From Pelosinus sp. UFO1 (GTDB lineage Bacteria > Bacillota > Negativicutes > DSM-13327), in the NCBI RefSeq assembly GCF_000725345.1, contig NZ_CP008852.1, positions 2,633,693 through 2,697,692 of the forward strand: 64,000 bases of DNA. The letters are read 5' to 3'. The notes beneath the pieces are model-generated. The model ran no database searches and was not told the DNA's origin. It was given only the letters and a program-made list of their open reading frames with translations. Made by a program: the position numbers and the translations under genes. This document shows, in pieces, positions 57,759-64,000 of the stretch. Position 1 is the stretch's first letter; the number at the start of each line of letters is the position of its first letter.

Positions 57759-59447
57759 TTATCGTTTTAGGTTCACAAGCTCTTCCAGCATGCTATCATC
57801 AGTTGTAATAATTTTAGAGTTAGCCTGGAAGGCACGTTGCGCAACAATCATATTTGTAAATTGTTGGGCCAAATCAACATTAGACATCTCCAAACTACCA
57901 GGAGTAAATGTGCCACGGCCACCAGTACCAGCCGTACCAATCTGAGGTTCTCCCGAATTAGTAGATTTAGAATACAAACTACCACCTGAGGAAATCAAGC
58001 CATCCGGATTATTAAATACAGCTAAAGCAACTTGACCAATAACCTGCGTTTTTCCATTCGTAAAACTGCCAATAATTGATCCATCAGTACCAATTGATTG
58101 ACCATTTAAAGTACCTGCAGCATATCCATCTGTATCAGCTATTTTAGCCGTTGAATCACTACCATTTTGCGTCAATGCCGAACCACTAGGTTGAACTGTA
58201 AAAGCACCTGCACCTGCATACGGACCTCCAGCTGGATCAATTGTTAGAGAATTAAAGACTGTGCTAGTATTAAATGTGCCATCTGCATTAAATTTAATCG
58301 TAGATGGTCCCCCAGTAACAGTAGCAACTGTAGTTTTTCCATCTGCACCGCCAATGATTGTTGAAGCTGGTGTAAATCTCCACGTATTACTTCCTGTTTT
58401 CGTGATCGTACCTGTTAAGGTATATTTATTTCCTTGTGTATCATATAGATCCAAAGAAACTGGCTGAACCGAATCATTAGTAGATGCTGCAGTTGCTGAA
58501 GTCACAGTTGCACTGGTAGCTGTGGTAGCTACCGGGGCTGCGGCGGTCATGGCTGACGCAGCCGTAGTAATTGCTGCTGTAACTCCTGCATCTGCCGCTA
58601 TTGCGCTACTTGCCGCTGAAGCCGAAGTTGCAGCAGTATTCGCTGCCGTCGCTGCGGCGTTCGCTGCGGCTAAGGCAGCTGCAGCTGTACCTGTGCCTGC
58701 AACTAAGTTAGCTGCGGCAGTTTGAGCTAATAGAGCCTTTGCTACAGCATTATCTGCATCTGTTTTTGCTGTATCTACAAGACTTTTTGTAGCCGCTGTA
58801 AGTGGTCCATAAGCTGTTACCACAGCTGCTACCTTTGTTTGTAATGTAGTAGTATCCGTTACAGCTGTATCAGCATTACTTTTTACTGTGGCTGAATCTA
58901 AAGCAGTAGCACCAGCATTTAAATTACCACTCAGTGTAATTGCAGTCGATACTTTGGCAGCCATAGTAGAACCCACTGGAATTTTCAGTGCTGAAATTGG
59001 CTGCGTAGTGTCAACAACACCAGAGGCATTAGCTTGCCAACCTAGTACACTATAACCTGCACTATTAACGAAATTACCTTGTTTATCAGGAGAAAAATCG
59101 CCACTACGAGTATACATTTGATTTGTAGGCGTACCTACAACAAAAAACCCATCTCCGGAAATTGCTAAATTTGTTGCAATACCTGTCGATTGTGTACTTC
59201 CATCTGTAAAATTCGTACTAATACTAGCTACACTTCCCCCAAGACCAACCTGCATTGGGTTAGTTCCTCCCTTATTGCCTGAAGGACTGGAGGCACCTTT
59301 TAGTGTTTGACTTAGCATATCTTGAAAAGTAACATTAGAAGTTTTATAGCCTGTTGTATTAACATTTGAAATGTTATTACCAATAACGTCCATATAAGTT
59401 TGGTTATTTTTCAACCCAGAAACAGCAGCGTACAAGGAACGCATCAT
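57759..59447 (-). CDS. flgE: Flagellar hook protein FlgE with Ala-rich insertion
   Basis: FlgE polymerises into the hook. The N-terminal rod motif (SLYAAVSGLKNNQTYMDVIG and NNISNVNTTGYK) and the C-terminal MSNVDLAQQFTNMIVAQRAFQANSKI are intact. The 562 residues exceed the common 400-450 because of an Ala/Thr/Ser-rich region at about residues 179-325 that is locally GC-rich; it lies after the LSGNLNA motif, where the exposed D2/D3 region is. Confidence 0.93.
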   Translation of the reverse strand: MMRSLYAAVSGLKNNQTYMDVIGNNISNVNTTGYKTSNVTFQDMLSQTLKGASSPSGNKGGTNPMQVGLGGSVASISTNFTDGSTQSTGIATNLAISGDGFFVVGTPTNQMYTRSGDFSPDKQGNFVNSAGYSVLGWQANASGVVDTTQPISALKIPVGSTMAAKVSTAITLSGNLNAGATALDSATVKSNADTAVTDTTTLQTKVAAVVTAYGPLTAATKSLVDTAKTDADNAVAKALLAQTAAANLVAGTGTAAAALAAANAAATAANTAATSASAASSAIAADAGVTAAITTAASAMTAAAPVATTATSATVTSATAASTNDSVQPVSLDLYDTQGNKYTLTGTITKTGSNTWRFTPASTIIGGADGKTTVATVTGGPSTIKFNADGTFNTSTVFNSLTIDPAGGPYAGAGAFTVQPSGSALTQNGSDSTAKIADTDGYAAGTLNGQSIGTDGSIIGSFTNGKTQVIGQVALAVFNNPDGLISSGGSLYSKSTNSGEPQIGTAGTGGRGTFTPGSLEMSNVDLAQQFTNMIVAQRAFQANSKIITTDDSMLEELVNLKR

Positions 59448-59527
59448 AATAAATCAACCTCACTTTTATTTATTTTTGACTGTATCCATCATTCAACAGC
59501 CAAAGGCTCTCCACTAGAGGTCCAGCC

Positions 59528-59929
59528 TTACACAATTACCGCACTATCAATATTCGTAAAAACATTCTCTTTACTATTTGCACCATCCATAACCGTAATC
59601 ACTGTTTTATTTTTCACACTAACTACTAAAGCTAGATTACTATTACTCATGAATACCAAAGATTCATTCGCACCTTTTTGTGCAGCTTTTTCTACTGCAT
59701 CATTCAATTTAACTAACTCGGCCTGCCCTAGCTTAATACTCCTACTTTGCAATCGTTGCTGAGCATGCTGAGAAAATTTTACACCTGCTATCTCTTGCGT
59801 TAAAAGTTGATTAAAAGATGTAGTACTATTTTTACCTTGGTTATAATTAGTGTTATATGCTGGATTACCAGTAATCTTAGTTACAGGAGCCATAGATTGT
59901 TGCAATTGATATATACTATTTTCAGCCAT
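59528..59929 (-). CDS. Flagellar operon protein (TIGR02530 type)
   Basis: This 133-residue protein shows the TIGR02530 pattern: GVKFSQHAQQRLQSRSIKLGQ (about 49-69), KANESLVFM-type and LVVSVKNKTVITVMDG strands. It is found between flgD and flgE in Firmicutes and its function is unclear, perhaps in hook assembly or control. It is 28 bp from flgD. Confidence 0.85.
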   Translation of the reverse strand: MAENSIYQLQQSMAPVTKITGNPAYNTNYNQGKNSTTSFNQLLTQEIAGVKFSQHAQQRLQSRSIKLGQAELVKLNDAVEKAAQKGANESLVFMSNSNLALVVSVKNKTVITVMDGANSKENVFTNIDSAVIV

Positions 59930-59956
59930 ATCTTCTAACCTCCTGATAACGCAACA

Positions 59957-60574
59957 CTATTTTGTAGTATCAGTTACTTTACTCACATCTACTTTAGTTG
60001 GAACTATCAGTCTAGTGATTTTTGTTGATGCAAAAGTACTTGTTGTAGTCTTTCCACTTGAATCTGTTTCCGTTGCTGTAACTTTTACTGCTCCACTACT
60101 ATCAACGGTTGCGCTCGTAATTACACCGGAATGGGACACTTTACTACTATCAGTCCAGCTAACTGCACAATTTACTAAGTCGCCTGTTGTAGTTGGAAGA
60201 TATTTTGGATACTGCACCGCATCTACCCCAACAACCAAACTAGTAACTCCAGAAGCAGTACTTGTTCCCGCCACGACCCCTGAAATAACATTACCACTAT
60301 CATTTTTGAAATTTATAGTATTACCAATCATATTACTAGCCTGCATATTAGTCATAGTAGTATTTAGATTTTGCATTTGTTCCAAGCTAGAAAATTGAGC
60401 CATTTGTGCAACAAATGCTGTATTATCCATAGGGTCTAATGGATTTTGATACTGAAGTTGTTTAACAAGTAAATTCAAAAAATCATCTTTCCCTAAAGAA
60501 CTATTTGATTTAGTCGCTGTAGCTGTATTGCCATTAGTATTAGTATTTGTTGCACTACTAACTGCATTAGACAT
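59957..60574 (-). CDS. flgD: Flagellar hook capping protein FlgD
   Basis: FlgD caps the growing hook. The 205-residue protein has the N-terminal signature LGKDDFLNLLVKQLQYQNPLDPMDN (about 28-52) with FVAQMAQFSSLEQMQN, followed by an Ig-like part. A Thr/Asn-rich N-terminus precedes it. It lies between fliK and the TIGR02530 gene. Confidence 0.94.
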   Translation of the reverse strand: MSNAVSSATNTNTNGNTATATKSNSSLGKDDFLNLLVKQLQYQNPLDPMDNTAFVAQMAQFSSLEQMQNLNTTMTNMQASNMIGNTINFKNDSGNVISGVVAGTSTASGVTSLVVGVDAVQYPKYLPTTTGDLVNCAVSWTDSSKVSHSGVITSATVDSSGAVKVTATETDSSGKTTTSTFASTKITRLIVPTKVDVSKVTDTTK

Positions 60575-60589
60575 AAAACCATCTCCTTT

Positions 60590-61972
60590 TTATATGCGAT
60601 AATCTACACCGGATACTTCTGAAGTCGATTCGCTTACACTAGTAGACTCTAGTGCATCAATAAAATCTTCCTCAATTTTCTTATTATGTACTTTCACTTC
60701 CGGGTATTGTTGGCTTTCCCGCTGTTCATTAGAAAAGAAATCTCCTAAACCTGCATATACACCAACATTCTCGATTTTTAACCCTTGATTCGATAGATCT
60801 TGTTTCAGTTGTGGAAGCGATGCTTCAATCATGTTACGAACTTCGCTATTATTAGAATGGAAACTCGCACTAACTACGCCACTTTCAACGGTTACTTTGA
60901 AAGTTAATTCTCCCAAATGTTCTGGCTTAAGCTGAATAATCATTTCTGAATTTTTCGAACCTGTTACTAGGCGTGCCTGTTCAACAATTTGTGAAGAAAT
61001 ATTATAAGGGTCTTTCACTGGTTGCTGTACTACTTGCTTTACCTCAGGCGCTACAACTACTGTTTCATTTTTAACCGTTTGCTGATTCAAAACATTTACA
61101 AAAGTTTCTGTCTTATCTGCCGCTTTAGTAGATAAGCTGTCCTCGGCACTTAACTGTTCCTTACCGTCTAAAAGTAAAGAATTCAATTTGCTATCACTTG
61201 TCGTCGTGACTTCTTCTGGAGCGTTTGCTATTTGAGGAGCGTTCACAGTGTTTAGATCAGTATCAACCACTTCAGGAACTACAGATGTTACTATTGTCTG
61301 AGGCGCACTTGATGTGTTTGATTTTATGAATTTCCCCGCACCAATATCATTTAGATTAATACTTTTATTCTTAGATTGGGAAACATTATTATTGCCTACC
61401 CCATTACTACTTTCCGTAGAGGCAACTGCCGAAAGTAATGCTTGATTCGCTGTCAAGTCTATACTTTTCGTAGAATTAACAGTTAATTGTACTTGCCCTG
61501 TTGATTGCACTTGTTCTACTGACTGTACTTCATTCAATAACTCTTGCAATTTAGCTTGTTGCGATCCAAGATTATTACTCTCAACAGGTTCATTTACAGT
61601 CGTCATTTTTTGCATCAAATTTGTCAATTCATTTTGAGTCATTTTCTGACTTGCAATCCCCATCTCTGACAGCTGATCTTTAGCGTCCACTATTTGCGTT
61701 ATCCCATTATCTAACACATCATCGCTTTGAGTTGCTATTACATTTATAGTAGCCGGCAAAGCCATCCCCATAAGTCCTAACATTAACGGAGCAGCGGTAG
61801 AACTATTCGCTTCGTTTGTATCAGCTTTTGTTGCTTTTTCCGTCTGAATGTCTAATGCTTTAGCAAACCCTAATGCTGACTTACCATTGTCAGTACTACT
61901 TCTTTGACTTCCAGCTTTCGGCGCAACCTGTGCTTTTGTTTCTACCGGAATCACATTTACCATTGTAGCCAT
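60590..61972 (-). CDS. fliK: Flagellar hook-length control protein FliK
   Basis: This 460-residue secreted ruler protein has a long low-complexity, Ser/Thr/Asn-rich middle and a C-terminal FliK domain (Flg_hook) with MIIQLKPEHLGELTFKV (about 345-361). Binding to FlhB triggers the substrate switch. The ATG at 61972 has GGGAGG 7 nt upstream. Confidence 0.9.
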   Translation of the reverse strand: MATMVNVIPVETKAQVAPKAGSQRSSTDNGKSALGFAKALDIQTEKATKADTNEANSSTAAPLMLGLMGMALPATINVIATQSDDVLDNGITQIVDAKDQLSEMGIASQKMTQNELTNLMQKMTTVNEPVESNNLGSQQAKLQELLNEVQSVEQVQSTGQVQLTVNSTKSIDLTANQALLSAVASTESSNGVGNNNVSQSKNKSINLNDIGAGKFIKSNTSSAPQTIVTSVVPEVVDTDLNTVNAPQIANAPEEVTTTSDSKLNSLLLDGKEQLSAEDSLSTKAADKTETFVNVLNQQTVKNETVVVAPEVKQVVQQPVKDPYNISSQIVEQARLVTGSKNSEMIIQLKPEHLGELTFKVTVESGVVSASFHSNNSEVRNMIEASLPQLKQDLSNQGLKIENVGVYAGLGDFFSNEQRESQQYPEVKVHNKKIEEDFIDALESTSVSESTSEVSGVDYRI

Positions 61973-62013
61973 TTTTTCACCTCCCTTCACTAAATTCCCT
62001 TTATGTTTAAAGG

Positions 62014-62631
62014 CTAATTTATGTTTTTGCCTCTAAGCATGGCTTGTGTTAAATTTGCTGCCCTACTAGGATCAAGTAATGCCATAATTTTTGAGACTTG
62101 TTCATCTTCCATTTTACTCAAAATGTCCAATACCGTATTATCATCTAGCTTATTCAAAATACCTACTGCTTCATCAGGTTTCATGCCACCATACAACCTA
62201 GCTAACTTAGAAATGCGTTTGGCTTCTTCTTGTTGCTTTATTTTAGCTTGTTTTTGCAATTCGGTATCATCTACTTTCCCTTTCACACTAGAAACGTCCG
62301 GCATCACCACTGGTGGAACAACTTGGGGACTAGCAGGTGTTAGTGCTAACTCAGGATTCTCCTGCTCTAATTCAACAGGTTCAAAATTAGTCTTGGGCTG
62401 AGGAAAATACTGACCAATAACTGGATATTCATTTAGTTTCAAACTTTTTGTTAGTCCTTCTATATCAAATATCTTTAAATAGATTCCCAATGCAAAACCA
62501 GCACCAGCAACGATTAGCAAAACAACCCCAATAAGTAGCATTTTAAAAATCAGACCCGCTCTTTTTTTAGGTTTTTCAAGTTTACTATCCGTTTTTTTTA
62601 TTTTATTATCAATCTTCACTTTTTCTGCCAT
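62014..62631 (-). CDS. MotE-like flagellar protein (MgtE_N domain)
   Basis: This 205-residue protein has one membrane segment (about 27-48), a Pro-rich linker, a coiled coil and a C-terminal MgtE N-like domain with MKPDEAVGILNKLDDNTVLDI and MEDEQVSKIMALLDPSRAA. It resembles MotE/FliG-like chaperones that act on motor parts. The ATG at 62631 has AGGTGG 5 nt upstream. Confidence 0.8.
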   Translation of the reverse strand: MAEKVKIDNKIKKTDSKLEKPKKRAGLIFKMLLIGVVLLIVAGAGFALGIYLKIFDIEGLTKSLKLNEYPVIGQYFPQPKTNFEPVELEQENPELALTPASPQVVPPVVMPDVSSVKGKVDDTELQKQAKIKQQEEAKRISKLARLYGGMKPDEAVGILNKLDDNTVLDILSKMEDEQVSKIMALLDPSRAANLTQAMLRGKNIN

Positions 62632-62685
62632 ATTTTCCACCTACCTTTGAAGGCTGCGTATCTATTAAGCCTACAGAACCTATTT

Positions 62686-63201
62686 TTACTTAGACAATTC
62701 CATTACTTTGGCTACATATGCCTTCGTTTCCGAATACGGAGGAATACCATTATAATTTTTTACAGCCTGAGGCCCAGCATTGTAGGCAGCAACCGCTTTC
62801 GTGACATCGCCATCAAAAGTGGAAATTAGTTGTTTTAAATAACGTACGCCACCATCAATATTCTCACGTGGATCTTTAATATTATGAACGCCTAATCCTT
62901 GCGCTGTCTCAGGCATCAGTTGCATAACCCCTACTGCGCCAGCCGAGGAAACAACATCGGGTGACAAGTTAGACTCTACTTTTGCAACTGCCATGGCAAG
63001 TTTAGGATCTACTCCATACTTTTTAGCTGTAAATTGAATCATTTTGCCAATATCGTCTGATGCAAAGGTCTTTTCCCCTGTAGCATTACTCTTTTCTACC
63101 CCAGCTAAAACCTTAGAAAAATTCATTGCAGGAACTGGAGAATAATTAAACCTTTGCTCTATGGCGTCTATACGTTGTAATACTTTATTTATACCATCCA
63201 T
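62686..63201 (-). CDS. Lytic transglycosylase (SLT domain)
   Basis: This 171-residue protein ends in an SLT domain: catalytic Glu in MAVAKVESNLSPDVVSS (about 92), GAVGVMQLMPETAQGLG and AYNAGPQAVKNYNG. It has no evident signal peptide, so it may be exported by the flagellar system to open peptidoglycan for the rod. It lies between fliJ and the MotE-like gene. Confidence 0.9.
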   Translation of the reverse strand: MDGINKVLQRIDAIEQRFNYSPVPAMNFSKVLAGVEKSNATGEKTFASDDIGKMIQFTAKKYGVDPKLAMAVAKVESNLSPDVVSSAGAVGVMQLMPETAQGLGVHNIKDPRENIDGGVRYLKQLISTFDGDVTKAVAAYNAGPQAVKNYNGIPPYSETKAYVAKVMELSK

Positions 63202-63210
63202 ACAATCACC

Positions 63211-63654
63211 TTAGTTTTCTCGTACATAAAGTTGCAGACCGATTTCATCTAACATTTTTTGCTCTTCCTTTATCATCTCATCCTGATAATGCTGCAACTT
63301 TTTTTCACGAAATTTTTCTACAAGCTTATGATTTTTTACCGCTTCTTCTAGGTTACGTAAACATTCTTTTCGTTTTTCATCGAAAGCTAGTACACGTTCC
63401 TTTTGCTTCGTAATTTCATATTTAATCTTTTCAAAATAATACTGGTATGCCCTTAACGTTTCAATCGTTAGTGCATCTTGCTGGTAGTTTCGTAATTGCT
63501 CTATATTTTGCGATAACTTACTTTCTAATTCTCCCAATTTTTGTTTTTCTATTTGAAATTGATTCGTAGCCTGCCAAAATGCAATTTGTACTTGTTCCTT
63601 TTGCATTTTTCTAAATTTAAGCAAAGTTTCTAAACGGAATGTAAAAGATTGCAT
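63211..63654 (-). CDS. fliJ: Flagellar export protein FliJ
   Basis: The 147-residue protein is almost entirely coiled coil and starts MQSFTFRLETLLKFRKMQKE, the FliJ signature. It couples the FliI ATPase ring to FlhA. It directly follows fliI with a 25-bp spacer. Confidence 0.9.
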   Translation of the reverse strand: MQSFTFRLETLLKFRKMQKEQVQIAFWQATNQFQIEKQKLGELESKLSQNIEQLRNYQQDALTIETLRAYQYYFEKIKYEITKQKERVLAFDEKRKECLRNLEEAVKNHKLVEKFREKKLQHYQDEMIKEEQKMLDEIGLQLYVREN

Positions 63655-63679
63655 TTAGTTTCACACCTTAAAGTTAAAA

Positions 63680-64000
63680 TCAGGAAATCAAAGACAGTAA
63701 CTTTGCAATCGTTTCATCGGCAGACATGTGTTCATTTACATCTTGCTGCAAAAAGGTTTTAATGGCGTCAATCTTTGCTATGGATTGATCAATATTTACG
63801 TTACTCCCTGTTGCGTAAGCACCAATATTAATCAGATCCTCCGCTTCACGATAAGTGGCCATAATAGAACGCAATTTTTGTGCTGCTGTATAATGTCCCT
63901 TCTCAACAATGTCTATCATAACCCGGCTCACACTTGCAAGCACATCAATCGCCGGATAATGATTTTGCGTAGCAATGTTACGAGATAGAACAATGTGGCC
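63680..64000 (-). CDS. fliI: Flagellum-specific ATPase FliI (partial, 5' end outside window)
   Basis: The frame is open to the window edge and encodes the last 106 residues of FliI, beginning GHIVLSRNIATQNHYPAIDV and LASVSRVM. These match the arginine-finger region and helical C-terminal domain of flagellar ATPases. FliI powers export with FliH and FliJ. Only the C-terminal part can be seen here. Confidence 0.92.
   Translation of the reverse strand, partial: GHIVLSRNIATQNHYPAIDVLASVSRVMIDIVEKGHYTAAQKLRSIMATYREAEDLINIGAYATGSNVNIDQSIAKIDAIKTFLQQDVNEHMSADETIAKLLSLIS

Noticed and set aside
58522-58725. Plus-strand Ala/Val-rich ORF opposite flgE
   Set aside because: It is the antisense shadow of the low-complexity Ala-rich insertion in FlgE and has no ribosome binding site.

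Overview
This is a low-GC Firmicute chromosome segment. It most resembles a spore-forming, flagellated member of the Negativicutes (Sporomusaceae, for example a Pelosinus relative). That placement is inferred from gene order and protein character: a PASTA-tailed SpoVD/PBP2-type protein, DNPR-type (meso-diaminopimelate) MurE, a Bacillus/Clostridium-like fla/che order running into rpsB-tsf-pyrH-frr, and an isoprenoid/phospholipid block after frr. Almost every gene is on the minus strand, so the biological order reads from 64000 down to 1.

Region A (64000-38000, minus strand) is a long flagellar and chemotaxis operon: fliI (cut by the window edge), fliJ, a lytic transglycosylase, a MotE-like chaperone, fliK, flgD, a TIGR02530-type protein, flgE, flbD, fliL, fliM, fliY, cheY, fliO/P/Q/R, flhB/A/F/G, a PilZ protein, cheB/A/W/C/D, sigD, fapA and small proteins. 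Together these build the export gate, rod/hook and switch, and carry the sensory pathway. FlgE carries a large Ala/Thr-rich insertion.

Region B (37500-27200) is the translation-to-envelope block: rpsB, tsf, pyrH, frr, a small unknown protein, a decayed ferredoxin pseudogene, uppS, cdsA, dxr, rseP, ispG and proS. A good sigma-A promoter precedes rpsB.

Region C (27200-18200) is a mixed accessory region: an ArsC/Spx-like protein, an RMD1/DUF155 membrane protein, a CoA-binding protein, a thioredoxin with a CGHC active site, feoB, feoA, a DUF1858 protein and a polysaccharide deacetylase. The standout is a ~3.0 kb element inserted inside feoB, containing a large serine recombinase, a YitT/DUF2179 membrane protein and a 42-aa ORF. 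The two feoB halves line up codon for codon at a short imperfect repeat, so precise excision should restore a ~644-aa FeoB. This looks like a reversible or developmentally excised gene-interrupting element, or a recent site-specific integration.

Region D (18100-200, minus strand) is the division and cell wall (dcw) cluster: mraZ, rsmH, ftsL, spoVD/ftsI-like, murE, murF, mraY, murD, ftsW, murG, murC, murA, ddl, ftsQ, a DUF881 protein and sbp. Three GTGG repeats at 10-bp spacing upstream of mraZ match the MraZ autoregulatory box pattern. No murB, ftsA or ftsZ is present inside the window. No rRNA, tRNA or CRISPR array was recognised.
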